Origin: Hymenobacter sp. BRD67
Lineage (GTDB): Bacteria > Bacteroidota > Bacteroidia > Cytophagales > Hymenobacteraceae
Length of the DNA stretch: 64,000 nt
Reading direction: 5' to 3'
NCBI RefSeq assembly: GCF_013256425.1
Contig: NZ_CP053904.1
Coordinates: forward strand, 434,001 to 498,000
The translations under genes and the position numbers were made by a program. This document shows, in pieces, positions 46,588 to 56,587 of this stretch; position 1 is the first letter of the stretch, and every line of letters starts with the position of its first letter. The notes beneath the pieces were generated by a model that was not told the DNA's origin, did not search any database, and was given only the letters and a program-made list of their open reading frames with translations.

Positions 46588-47322
46588 TTGTCCGAGCTAA
46601 CCATTCCCAAAAAAGTTGCCATTCTCCAGTCGAATTATATTCCTTGGAAAGGCTACTTTGATATGATTAATGCAGTCGATGAATTCATATTCTACGACGA
46701 AATGCAGTATACGAAGAACGATTGGCGTAACCGAAATAAAATCAAGACTCCGCAAGGAACTGCTTGGCTTACGGTTGCAGTACGGCAGGAGCATTTGCAT
46801 CAAAAGATCAACGAAACCGAAGTTTTTGACCATAAATGGGCTGTTAAGCACTGGCGTACGTTGGCACAGACATATGCGAAAGCGCCTTACTTCGCGGATT
46901 ATAAGGCTGAGTTGGAAGCTGTTTATAATACGCCCGAATTCACTAATCTGAGCCAGATAAACGCCGCTTTTATTCGGGCTATATGTGGCTGGCTTGGTAT
47001 TACAACAAAGCTTAGCTGGTCGACGGATTACAAGCTCATCGAAGGCAAAACGGAGCGACTGGTACAACTTGTGCGCGATTCCGGTGGTACCAGCTACCTT
47101 TCAGGACCAGCTGCTCAGGGCTACTTGGATACGGCCTTGTTTGACCAGGCAGGCATCGAGGTTAACTGGATGGATTATAGTGGCTACCCGGAATACCGCC
47201 AAGTAGGCCCCGCACCTTTCGAGCATGGAGTGACGGTACTAGACCTGTTATTTAATACCGGCCCTGCTGCGCCTCAATACATGAAAACCTTTGCGCCGCA
47301 GGCTGCGGCGCCCGCGTTGTGA
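46588..47322 (+). CDS. WbqC family protein
   Basis: The 244-aa protein has the WbqC hallmarks AILQSNYIPWKGYFD, FYDEMQYTKNDWRNRNKIK and GTSYLSGPAAQGYLD. WbqC proteins are encoded in O-antigen loci and are thought to act in nucleotide-sugar modification, but the reaction is not established. The TTG at 46588 is preferred because the promoter element lies upstream of it; a frame opening at 46540 is not credible. It overlaps the next gene (TGATG). Confidence 0.85.
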   Translation: MSELTIPKKVAILQSNYIPWKGYFDMINAVDEFIFYDEMQYTKNDWRNRNKIKTPQGTAWLTVAVRQEHLHQKINETEVFDHKWAVKHWRTLAQTYAKAPYFADYKAELEAVYNTPEFTNLSQINAAFIRAICGWLGITTKLSWSTDYKLIEGKTERLVQLVRDSGGTSYLSGPAAQGYLDTALFDQAGIEVNWMDYSGYPEYRQVGPAPFEHGVTVLDLLFNTGPAAPQYMKTFAPQAAAPAL

Positions 47323-48260
47323 TGGCTATTGTGCCGCAATACTCGGTGGTCGTGCCTACGTACCGGGGGCAGGACACTATCCGACCATTGGCTCACCAGA
47401 TTGACACATACTTTCGGAGCGCCGGGCTGTCCTATGAGCTTATTTTCGTGAACGATTGTGGCCCCGACCAGTCGTGGGAGGTAATGCAAACATTGCAACG
47501 GGAAATGGGCGACGACCTAGTAAAAATCGTGCGCCTGACCCGGAATTTTGGCCAGCACAATGCCCTTATATGTGGCTTTGCTCACGTCCGGGGCCAGTTC
47601 ATCGTTACCATGGACGAAGACCTGCAGCATAGCCCCGCCGATATCGGCCGGCTGATTGCAGCCCAGGCCAGCGGTAACTTCGATGTGGTGTATGGCAAGT
47701 ATGAAACGCTGCAGCACTCGGGCTTTCGCAACGTCACTTCCACGCTGCTCAAAAAGCTGCTGCGTGCCAGCATTCCCGACCTGCACCCAGACTACACTGC
47801 CTTTCGACTCATTCGGACCAGTATTGCCCGGCACTGCCTGGAAATGCGCAACTCCTACACGTTTCTGGACGGTTACCTCACCTGGATAACCAATAACGTG
47901 GCCAGCGTAGTGGTAACGCACGGCGAGCGGGCTGCCGGCCAAAGTTCCTACACCGTAGGCAAGCTTATTGAGCACTCCATCAATATTTTCGTTACGTTTT
48001 CCGATTTGCCGGTTCGGATATTTTCGCTGACTTCGGTGGGAATATTCTTCCTGACTACGTGCTACACGCTTTATGTACTGTTCCGTAAGCTGATTTTTAA
48101 CGACTTGAGCGCGGGCTTCCCTACGCTGGCCATTTTGCTGGGCTTCGGGGTGGGCATCATCTTGTTAGGGATGGGCATTTTAGGTGAATACATTCACCGC
48201 ATCAATCTGAAAACAACCCGTCGCCCCATATTTGTCGAGGCTGAAACCAACAATGGATAA
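47322..48260 (+). CDS. GT2 glycosyltransferase, polyprenyl-phosphate type
   Basis: This 312-aa enzyme has YSVVVPTYRGQDTI, NDCGPDQSWE and the metal motif TMDEDLQHSPADI, followed by two C-terminal membrane helices (about 235-257 and 265-290) ending LGEYIHRINLKTTRRPIF. It resembles GtrB/ArnC enzymes that load undecaprenyl phosphate. The ATG at 47322 overlaps the WbqC stop by one base; an in-frame GTG precedes it. The remnant at 46264 is a relative. Confidence 0.88.
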   Translation: MAIVPQYSVVVPTYRGQDTIRPLAHQIDTYFRSAGLSYELIFVNDCGPDQSWEVMQTLQREMGDDLVKIVRLTRNFGQHNALICGFAHVRGQFIVTMDEDLQHSPADIGRLIAAQASGNFDVVYGKYETLQHSGFRNVTSTLLKKLLRASIPDLHPDYTAFRLIRTSIARHCLEMRNSYTFLDGYLTWITNNVASVVVTHGERAAGQSSYTVGKLIEHSINIFVTFSDLPVRIFSLTSVGIFFLTTCYTLYVLFRKLIFNDLSAGFPTLAILLGFGVGIILLGMGILGEYIHRINLKTTRRPIFVEAETNNG

Positions 48261-48927
48261 GCCAGACCTCATATCCAGCGCCGAAGTTCGGGTGGCCGTT
48301 ATCGGGGCCGGCAGCCTGGGGCAGCAGGTAGCGCAGCATCTGCAGCAAACAGCTGGGTGGGCCGTGGCCGGTTTTTTCGACGATTTTGCGGCTCCGGCTA
48401 CCATCACTGTTCACGGCCCGGTGCTGGGCCGCATCGAGGCTATTGAGGCCGCATTTGCGTCGGGCACATTCGATGCGCTGCTCATGGGTATTGGCTACAA
48501 TCACCTCGCCGTCAGGCAGCAGCTATTTGAGCGGCTGGTAGCGCACGTTCCCTTTGCCTCCTTTGTGCACCCAGCCGCCTACGTCGACCACAGCGCGGTA
48601 GTAGAACCTGGCTGTTTCGTGTCGCCAGGCTGTGTGCTGGATTTGAACGTGCATCTCGGCCCGAACACTTTTTTGTATCCGGGTTGTGTAGTAGCCCACG
48701 ATACTACGCTGGTGGGACATTCATTTCTGGCCCCTGCAGTGCGTTTGGCTGGGCATGTGACTGTGCAGCACCGGTGTTTTCTGGGCATCGGCACCATTGT
48801 TATCGATAATCTCAGACTGGAAGAGGATATTCGGACGGGTGGGGGAGCAACCGTTGTGCACCACCTCACTACACCTGGCACCTACATAGGCACTCCGGCT
48901 AAAAAAAAGCCTTCCATTGACAACTAA
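48253..48927 (+). CDS. NeuD/PglD-family sugar acyltransferase
   Basis: The 224-aa protein has an N-terminal nucleotide-sugar domain (VAVIGAGSLGQQVAQ) and a left-handed beta-helix of hexapeptide repeats (SAVVEPGCFVSPGCVLDLNV, and so on). These enzymes add an acyl group, usually acetyl from acetyl-CoA, to an amino-sugar nucleotide. It overlaps the upstream GT2 gene by 8 bp. Its likely partner is one of the aminotransferases in the locus. Confidence 0.85.
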   Translation: MDKPDLISSAEVRVAVIGAGSLGQQVAQHLQQTAGWAVAGFFDDFAAPATITVHGPVLGRIEAIEAAFASGTFDALLMGIGYNHLAVRQQLFERLVAHVPFASFVHPAAYVDHSAVVEPGCFVSPGCVLDLNVHLGPNTFLYPGCVVAHDTTLVGHSFLAPAVRLAGHVTVQHRCFLGIGTIVIDNLRLEEDIRTGGGATVVHHLTTPGTYIGTPAKKKPSIDN

Positions 48928-49088
48928 TGTTACGCACACCTTACGCTTCAAAATGAAGCTGGTGCTACGATGAAAATAGCGTTTTCAGCAAATCAGCGCA
49001 GAGGTTACGTAGCGTCTATTAATTACTGCTGATGTTAATTACTACTTATGAATAAGCTAACCAGCGTGCCGCAGCGGCAAGCCAAAGT

Positions 49089-49860
49089 GGCGGTGGTCTA
49101 TTTGAGGGTGAGGTTATAATTATCAATGACGAGTTTAATGCGCGCCGTGTGCATAGCGAGCGACTTGCTGAAAGAACAGGACTTTCGCCCCAATACGCCA
49201 CAGCGCTGGCGGAGCGAACAGTTGAGGGCTTCGACGATGCTAGTTTGCCCTTCGCCTTTTGGGCAGGGTCGGTGTTGCCAGCGGGGCAACACCTTGGCGT
49301 AGGCTTTCCAGAGGTCCGTGAACTACCAACAGGGGCGGCGGTAGCGCCGTGGCAAGGCTGCCCACAAGCGTCGCAGTGGGGCTTCGCCCCGGCTACCCAA
49401 CGTCCAGCCGACAATACGCCGGCTAGCACGTTCTACGACTAGCCACAGCCAGACCTTTCGCCTCTTACACCCTACAAACGTCCACCTCTCATCTAATTCC
49501 AGGGCTTCCCACCGTTTTTTCTGCGCCTTTTTAGGCCGCAAGCGAGGCAGTGGCGGCGCTGGCAGGACTGCTTTTTTTTATCCGCTTGGCAATCGTCCTG
49601 CGTGCTACGCCAGTTACCCGCGCAATGCTGCGTTGCGAATTGCGCTCTAGCAATAGGGCATCGACCTGCGCGTATTGGGCAGCTTTGCGAACAGCAGCCG
49701 GCACGAACAGCCCTTGGTAGCCGCAGGCTTTGCACTGGTATTTCGGCTGCCCTTGCTTGCTACCGTTGCGGCGAAGTTGGTCGCTGGTGCATTTTGCACA
49801 ATAATGAATTGTTGTGACCATCAGCCTTATACGGAAAACACCCTATAATAGACCACCGCC
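49089..49860. mobile_element. IS1-family insertion sequence, degenerate
   Basis: Inverted repeats bound it: both ends start GGCGGTGGTCTATT and share AGGGTG after two mismatches (left at 49089, right reading inward from 49860). The flanks (AGCCAAAGT and CACATGTTT) are not direct repeats, so there is no target duplication, as expected if an adjacent deletion followed insertion. It encodes a broken IS1-type transposase on the minus strand and ends 3 bp before the HTTM/DCC ATG. Confidence 0.85.
49098..49821 (-). pseudogene. IS1-family transposase, disrupted
   Basis: The InsA-like part has zinc-finger Cys pairs (CAKC and CKAC) and an HTH (SQRSIARVTGVARRTIAKRI). At an A8 run (49572-49579 as T on the plus strand) the frame must change to enter the InsB-like DDE part (ELDERWTFVGCKRRKVWLWL). 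Removing one A joins the frames. A TAG then interrupts at CW-stop-FTDLWKAY, where Tyr is expected, before the C-terminal part (HTARIKLVIDNYNLTLK). The stop makes it non-functional regardless of slippage. Confidence 0.78.
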
Positions 49861-49863
49861 CAC

Positions 49864-50820
49864 ATGTTTTATGTGTATCAGTGTCTGGCCTTCCTGTTGA
49901 TGTTCCTGCCAGTAGCGCAGTGCTTGTCGGTAGACCGGCTGCTACTCAAGCTCAAGTATTCGAACACCCGCTTTCGGTACATGCCCGCCCGCACCGTGAG
50001 CCAGCTGGCCTACTATGGGCCCGTTATCGTGGGCATTGCCTTCGTGTATTTCGATAGCACGCTGTATAAGCTTACCTCCCCGCTCTGGCTCAAAGGGCTT
50101 GGCATGTGGGTGCCGGCGTCGCTGCCCTTCGTCACGCACGCTAATACCTCGGCGCTCCTCAACAGCGAGGTGCTTGTCAAATTCATGGGCTACCTCTCCA
50201 TCGTCTTCGAGTTTCTTTTCCTCTTCCTGTTTCCATTTCGGCGGTACCGGGCCATTTTGATGGTTATCGGGATTGGCCTGCACTTGGGCATTCTGCTGGA
50301 ATTCCCGATTCCCTTGTTTGCCATTGGTTTCGGTAGTCTCTACTTGCTCATGGTACCGGTAGGCTTCTGGCGTCGGCTGTTCGGGGCCACGCCGGGCCAG
50401 GAAAAGCTTACCTTCTATTTCGATGCCGAGTGCCCGCTATGTGCCCGTACTCGTCTCGTCATCGAACACCTGGACTTGGGCCAGGCCGTACGGTTTCGCA
50501 GCGTGCAGTTTTACGCCGAGCAGGAGCCCGCGTTGGCGGGCCTCTCCCAAGATGCGCTACTTGATGATATACACAGCGTAGACCGCCGCGGCCACGTCTA
50601 CAGTGGAATTGATACGTATGCGCAGGTCTTCAATGCCATTCCATACCTCAAGCCAATCAGCTGGCTTATCCATACGCCCGGCATCTATCACCTAGGCAAG
50701 GCGGTATATGGCTTCATTGCCCGCAACCGCACCACTGAGCGCTGCACGGAGGATAATTGTGGCTACGTAGCCCCGGTGCTGCCCCCTCCGACGAAGAATT
50801 CAAGATTCTGGAGGGCATGA
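49864..50820 (+). CDS. HTTM/DCC1-like protein, probably truncated at the N-terminus by IS1
   Basis: The 318-aa frame starts inside the membrane part of an HTTM (vitamin-K-carboxylase-related) domain (FLLMFLPVAQCLSVDRLL) and has about four helices left. A DCC1/DUF393 thiol-disulfide domain follows, with YFDAECPLCARTR (CxxC). HTTM domains normally begin with several further helices, which are absent. The IS1 right end lies 3 bp before the ATG. It is probably a 5'-deleted gene. A possible original start, MNKLTSVPQRQAKV at 49048, abuts the left IS end. Confidence 0.65.
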   Translation: MFYVYQCLAFLLMFLPVAQCLSVDRLLLKLKYSNTRFRYMPARTVSQLAYYGPVIVGIAFVYFDSTLYKLTSPLWLKGLGMWVPASLPFVTHANTSALLNSEVLVKFMGYLSIVFEFLFLFLFPFRRYRAILMVIGIGLHLGILLEFPIPLFAIGFGSLYLLMVPVGFWRRLFGATPGQEKLTFYFDAECPLCARTRLVIEHLDLGQAVRFRSVQFYAEQEPALAGLSQDALLDDIHSVDRRGHVYSGIDTYAQVFNAIPYLKPISWLIHTPGIYHLGKAVYGFIARNRTTERCTEDNCGYVAPVLPPPTKNSRFWRA

Positions 50821-51442
50821 CGCTTCAACAGTTGAAAATTGGGTTCGTTGGCCTGGGCTTGGCGCTGCTGGTGCTGCTTCAGTGCCTGGCATCTTACAAC
50901 ACCCCGGTAGTACGGCTATTACGAACGAAATCGGGTTTGGAAGACACCCGCGCAGGTCGCATATTTGGGCACCTGGCCGGGTTGAGCGGCGAGTTTTCCC
51001 GCACGTTTTTTGGCATCACCAACCACGGCGTATTCCTCGACGAGCATTTTGCCGATTATACCCGCATTGTCGCTGTTACCTACACGGACGCTGCTGGCAA
51101 GTAACAGTTTTTGCCAATCACCCGTGAGACGGGGCAGCCCGGGCCATATCAGTACGGCCCACTGTGGTGTAAATGGGCTTTTCTCGTTGTGGGGCCCCAG
51201 CCGCAACAGGCTAGTTTAGAAAAGGGCATCCGGGACTATACGGCATTTTGGGCTGGTAAGCATGGGGTTGACCTGACGAATTGCCGTTTTCAGGTGAAGG
51301 TGAAGCACATCGCCAGCATCCATGATTGGCAACCGGTTTTTTATCGGAACAGATGGCGCAGCCCTGGCAGGACGCGGGGACAGTAGAATGGAAGAATAAG
51401 GTGTTCAGTACATCACTTAAGCCAATTCATTCTTTTAAGTGA
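50817..51442 (+). pseudogene. Partner of the HTTM gene, unknown, disrupted
   Basis: The frame starts with ATGA overlap, has one N-terminal membrane helix (VGLGLALLVLLQC), then FGITNHGVFLDEHFADYTRIVAV. An in-frame TAA at 51102 interrupts after DAAGK. The same frame continues with LPITRETGQPGPYQYG, and near a GG at 51346-51347 it shifts to QPWQDAGTVEWKN. It looks like a former periplasmic protein co-transcribed with the HTTM gene. The family is not recognised; decay fits the loss of its partner. Confidence 0.6.
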
Positions 51443-51648
51443 GTGAAAGCACAAACCCAGGCTGTGCATCTTTTCCTTGTCCAAATCTCAAAAGACCTCT
51501 CAGCCTTGCAGCTGGGATGTCTTTTTCGGATGTTTGCCCAGCACATTCTAACGGGAAAACATGTATTGGGTCAACCCCTTCGGTTAGTGTGCTTTTTCCG
51601 ACTGTTTAAAAGTACGGGCGTAACTTCGTCCCAATTCAAGCTTAGCTA

Positions 51649-52785
51649 ATGCAATACGCCATCCCTTTCAACAAGCCCTATCTTTCTGGGAACGAAGCCT
51701 GTTACATCGAAGAAGCCGTGCGCTCGGGTAAGATTTCCGGCGACGGTATCTTCACTAAGCGCTGCCACACGTTTTTTGAGCAGCAGCTAGGGTTTCAGAA
51801 GGTGCTGTTGACGACTTCCTGCACCGATGCCCTGGAGCTGGCGGCGCTGTTGCTCGATTTGCAGCCTGGTGATGAAGTAATAATGCCCTCCTACACGTTT
51901 GTGAGCACACCCAACGCCTTCGTGCTGCGCGGGGCCAAAATCGTGTTTGCCGACAGCACGGCCGAGAACCCCAACATGGACGTGACGACGCTCGAAAGCC
52001 TCGTGACGCCGCGTACCCGGGCCATTGTGCCAGTGCATTATGCCGGCATTGCGTGCGACATGGATGCCATCCAAGCCGTGGCTACCCGCCATAACCTAAC
52101 CGTGGTAGAAGATGCGGCTCAAGCCATCGATAGCTTTTATAAAGGCCGGCCACTAGGCACAATTGGCGCACTGGGAGCTTTCTCCTTCCATGAAACCAAG
52201 AACATTACCTCGGGCGAGGGAGGTATGCTAGCCATAAACGACAAGCAGTATGCCAACCGCGCCGAAATTATCAGGGAAAAGGGTACCAACCGCTCATCGT
52301 TTTTCCGGGGCGAGGTTGATAAATATGGCTGGGTTGAAGTAGGTTCCAGCTTTCTGCCATCCGATATCATAGCCGCCTTTCTCTGGGCTCAAATTGAGAA
52401 TTTAAACATAATTCAGCAGCGACGCAAGGATATATGGGAACGTTATTATACTTATTTGCAACCCCTGGTGGTCCAGGGTGTGGGGCTCCCTATCGTGCCC
52501 GACTACGCCACCAATAACGGCCATATGTTTTATCTGGTGTGCCGCGACCTGGGCGAACGCAGTGCTCTCATCACGCACATGCGCCAACTGCAAGTTTCGC
52601 CGGTATTCCACTACCTCTCGCTGCACAAAAGCCCATTCTACGCCGATAAGCACGACGGCCGTGAGCTGCCCTGGTCCGACCACTACACCGATTGTCTCGT
52701 GCGCCTGCCCCTCTACCACGAACTCAACGAAAGCCTGCAAAAGCGCGTGATTGATGGCGTGCTGAGCTTCTATAAAGGGCGCTAA
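51649..52785 (+). CDS. wecE: dTDP-4-amino-4,6-dideoxygalactose transaminase (WecE-like)
   Basis: This 378-aa PLP aminotransferase uses a dTDP-4-keto-6-deoxyglucose substrate. WecE/RffA motifs: IPFNKPYLSGNE, SCTDALELAALLLDLQPGDEVIMPSYTF, VEDAAQAIDS, and SFHETKNITSGEGG with the PLP Lys. REKGTNRSSFFRGEVDKYGWV is characteristic of this subgroup. It gives the 4-amino sugar dTDP-Fuc4N. RmlA and RmlB are not in the window. A near-consensus TAACTTCG lies about 20 bp upstream. Confidence 0.9.
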   Translation: MQYAIPFNKPYLSGNEACYIEEAVRSGKISGDGIFTKRCHTFFEQQLGFQKVLLTTSCTDALELAALLLDLQPGDEVIMPSYTFVSTPNAFVLRGAKIVFADSTAENPNMDVTTLESLVTPRTRAIVPVHYAGIACDMDAIQAVATRHNLTVVEDAAQAIDSFYKGRPLGTIGALGAFSFHETKNITSGEGGMLAINDKQYANRAEIIREKGTNRSSFFRGEVDKYGWVEVGSSFLPSDIIAAFLWAQIENLNIIQQRRKDIWERYYTYLQPLVVQGVGLPIVPDYATNNGHMFYLVCRDLGERSALITHMRQLQVSPVFHYLSLHKSPFYADKHDGRELPWSDHYTDCLVRLPLYHELNESLQKRVIDGVLSFYKGR

Positions 52786-52796
52786 ACTGAGGCCTT

Positions 52797-54628
52797 ATGC
52801 ACGCACCAGGCAAACAGGGCCGCGCGCCTTCGCGGTGGCTTGAGCCGGTGGTTCAGGCAGTGATTGGGCTATTGGCCCTGACAGTATTGGCGGTGATGGC
52901 ATGGGCTTTGCCTCGCGGCTTCGACATCACCGATGAGGGCTTCTATCTCCTCAACTTTCGCTATCCGGCCGAGTACGAAGCCAGCGTCTCTACCTTTCAC
53001 CTGATTGCGGCCCGCCTGCTGGGCCTCACCAATGCCTCAGTATTCACTGCCCGGGCGGTGGGGCTGGGGAGTGCGGTGCTGGGGCAGTCGTGTTTGGCCT
53101 TAGCCTAGCCACTTGGCTGCGGGCCACCGCGGCCCCGGGGACTCAGCGCTGGGTGAGCCGGCCGGGCTTGGTGGTAAGCTTTGTGCTGCTGGGCTCACTG
53201 CTGGTGTTTTCCATTTTCCCCCGCTCTATTTCCTATAATGGCGTCATCAGCTTGTCGTTGTTGCTGTCGGCTGCTGCCGTGCTGTCGGCCTTGCGGCGCG
53301 GCCCTGGCGCGGCCACCTGGCAGCTGTTGGGCATCGGTTTGGTTCTGGGTCTCGATGTATTCGTGAAAGCATCATCGGCGGCGCTGCTGTTTAGTGGTGC
53401 TGTGGTACTGCTAGCCTGGTACTGGCGAAGTTTCGGCTGGCGGCTGCTGCGGGCGGCGGTGCTGTTGGGCTTGGGGCTGGCTTTGGGTTTCGGGCTCTAT
53501 TTCGTAGTGGTGGAGCCTTCCGGGGTATGGTACCATAACTTCATGCAGGAAATGGTGGTGATACAGTCCAAAGGCCGCTATGGCATATCCGACCTATTGC
53601 CCAAATACATCAGCAGCGCGGGCAAAACACTGGCTTTCCTCGCATTCCCCTTCGGGCCGGTGGTGCTGGCCCTGACCGGCTTAGCCTGGTGGTGGTCGCG
53701 CCGCGTGCCGGCCCGCTGGCATCAGCTAGCAGTGCTTACGATAGGAGGGGGGCTAGGTACTTTTTTATTAATGGAAGCCCTACGACGGCGCTGGTATTCT
53801 AACGCCTTCTCCAATGGACGAGAGACCTTGCCGCTATTTTTTGCTCTGGTCGTAATAACCGCACTGGTAATAGCTGCCACTGCCACAGCTGCTCAGCCTA
53901 GGATTCACACAGAACCCGCCCCACCGGCCCAACAGTGGCCGGTGGGGTTGTGGCTATTCATGCTGCCGATGCTGGCCTCTCTCGGTACCGTTAACGACTT
54001 GCGGCTGAACCTACTTGTCGACATGACCCCATGGTTTGGCCTCCTGCTGATTTTGGTTTCGCAGGTCCGACTGTCCTTGCTGCCCGCCTGGGCGCCGGCC
54101 GCCCTACTTCTGGCCCCCGCCGGCTATGCCGCGGAGCAAACTATCTGGGGCGTGTTACTGACGCCTTACAACCTATCCGCCACCATGGCGGCACAGACTG
54201 AGCCACTGCACGCTGCCGGGGTCACGGGTCGGTTGCAGGTCGACCCGGCTACCGGGGCATTCGTTAATCAGCTCGAAAAGCTGCTGGCCGCTGGTGGCTT
54301 CCGGCCCGGCGACCCTTTGCTAGCCTTCTACGACCTGCCGGGACTAGTATATCTCTGCGGAGGCGTATCGCCGGGCGCAGCTTGGTACTTTTCGGGCAAT
54401 GACGCGCGCAATTGCCACGCCTTAGATCTCACAGCCCAGCCCCTGCGCAAAGCCTGCATTCTGGTAAATCAGCCCCTGAGCGACGAACTGAAAGCCTGCC
54501 TGCATGAGCATGGACTAGCCTTTCCCGAAAACTACCGCTTGGTGGGTAGTGTGCTCAGCAGCTACCACTCTGAACACCGGCAAGTACAAGTATATGCGCC
54601 GCAGGATGCCGTTTCCCAGCCCAATTAA
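52797..54628 (+). pseudogene. Multi-pass membrane glycosyltransferase-like protein (GT-C type), frameshifted
   Basis: The first frame has a membrane helix, then DITDEGFYLLNFRYP, an acidic first loop as in GT-C enzymes. It breaks at GGGG (53081-53084): one more G gives SAVLGAVVFGLSLATW, and the second frame continues with about ten more helices and a C-terminal soluble part. The restored protein is about 610 aa. GT-C enzymes transfer sugars from polyprenyl phosphates outside the inner membrane; specificity unknown. Probably a sequencing error. Confidence 0.72.
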
Positions 54629-54686
54629 ATCTCATTCGCATTACGGCTCTGCCGTGCGCTGAATGCTACCTCTGGCTCCCGCGCCC

Positions 54687-54694
54687 TACCTTTG
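54687..54694 (+). promoter_or_regulatory. Promoter -7 element for the ABC transporter gene
   Basis: TACCTTTG matches TAnnTTTG, 86 bp before the ATG at 54780. Confidence 0.45.
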
Positions 54695-54779
54695 TGTGTT
54701 CAGGCGCGTATGAGTCGCGGTGGACCTCTGGCCCCTTCCTCAGTTTGGGGAAATGGCCAAAGTGTAAAAGATATCTGGT

Positions 54780-56554
54780 ATGAATAAAGGGATTATAGGT
54801 TATTCACTCGATAGCATCCGCTATTACCTGAACCGGTCGGAGAAGCGTCGAGCAGTTATTATGTTCGTTTTACTGCTGGTCACGTCGTTTCTCGACGTTA
54901 TCGGCTTGGCGTCGCTGGTACCCGTAATGGTAGTGGCCGCTGAGCCCGGTGGGGTGCAGAAAAGCAAATTTTTTTCGCCCATCTACCACGCTATGAACTT
55001 CGAGTCGGAGCGTAGCTTCCTGCTGATGCTCATTGTGGCAGTATTTATCTTCTTCCTGATTAAGAACCTTTTTTCCACCTGGGTCAACTACCTGCAGACC
55101 GATTTTACCACTAAGCTCGGCCTGAACATTGTTCAAACGCAGCTCAACAAGTACCTGCACTTTCCCTTCTGGGATTTTAATCATCTGGGTTCCTCAAACC
55201 TGATTAACAGCGCCTTGGAAGTTCCGCGCTACTACGTTTCGATGGTAGTGCGGCCATTGTTTGTGCTGTTTTCGGAACTGGCGGTCGTGGTGGTAATTGT
55301 AATTAGCATTCTCATTTACAAGCCCTTACTATTGGCGTTGTTGGCTTTTGTATTGGTGCCCACTACCTTGCTCACCTACCGTGCACTGCGTGTCCGCTCG
55401 CAGGCCATCGGCAATCGCATCAATGAGCTGCGGCCCATTTCTTATGGCATTATCGGTGATTTGTTCACGGGCTTTGTTGAGCTGAAGCTGGCCAACAAGC
55501 AGTACCGCTTCCGTGACCGCCTGCTGGAAAACCAACGCGAGCTCCAGACCCTTGACTCGGAAAGCTACCTTTACTCGCTGCTTCCGCTGAAGGTGATTGA
55601 GATGGTGGCCATTTTGGGCGTGCTGACCATCTTTCTCTACGCCATTTTCGTCCCCAGCGCTTCTAACAGCCTGATTGCGCTGGTAGGCCTGTTCGCCGCC
55701 GCCGCCTACCGCCTCATGCCTTCCGTGAACCGGATGCTCACGGCCATGATGCAGGTGAAACAGGCGCAGTCCAGCATCGAAAACCTGGAAACCTACCGCG
55801 AGCCTAGGTACAGCGAACGACCCGACCCCAAGCAATTGCCGCTGTCGTTCGAGCGCAGCCTCTCGTTCTCCAACGTCACCTTCAGCTTCCCAGGCGTGGA
55901 AACGCCCACGCTGCGCGGTATCAACCTGGAAATCCGCAAAGGCGAAAAAATCGGCTTCATCGGTAGTTCCGGCTCCGGCAAAACCACGCTGATGAACGTG
56001 CTGCTGCGCTTCTACGTCGAGCAGCAGGGCCACATTCTTATCGATGACCAGCCGCTCACTTCGCAGCACATCGAGGCGTGGCACCGCATTGTGGGCTATG
56101 TGAAGCAGGATACCTTCCTGATGGAAGCCTCGATTCAGGATAACATCACCCTGGGCGATGCCAACGTGGACACGGCTCGGCTGGACTATGCCGTGGAGCA
56201 GGCTTCGCTGCGCAGTTTCATCACCGGCCTGCCGGAGGGCTTGAACACGCACATCGGCGAGCGTGGCTCGAAGCTCTCGGGGGGCAGCGCCAGCGCATAG
56301 GTATTGCCCGCGCGCTCTACAAGCGCACGCAGGTGCTGGTGCTCGATGAGGCCACCAGCGCCCTCGACAATGAAACCGAGCGCGAGGTGAACGAGGCCAT
56401 CAATAGGCTCTCTGAAACCGACATCACCATTCTGATTATTGCACACCGCATTACCACATTGCGCGAGTGTGACCGGATTTATGAGCTCAGCCAGGGAAAG
56501 GTTATTGCTGAGCATCAATATGAAAGCCTGATGCAGCAAATTGTGCAGGCTTAA
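54780..56554 (+). pseudogene. ABC transporter, PglK-like flippase, frameshifted
   Basis: The protein has six membrane helices (residues 25-310), then an ATP-binding domain with Walker A GSSGSGKTT (about residues 397-405). The frame breaks in the signature motif at G6 (56279-56284): one more G restores LSGGQRQRIGIARALYK, and the next frame carries the Walker B VLVLDEATSALD and the H-loop IIAHRITTL. The fused length is about 590 aa. PglK/WlaB relatives flip lipid-linked oligosaccharides. It is followed by a PglE/PglD-like pair. Confidence 0.85.
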
Positions 56555-56587
56555 CTTAAACCAGCGTACCGAAAGACACTCAATCCA

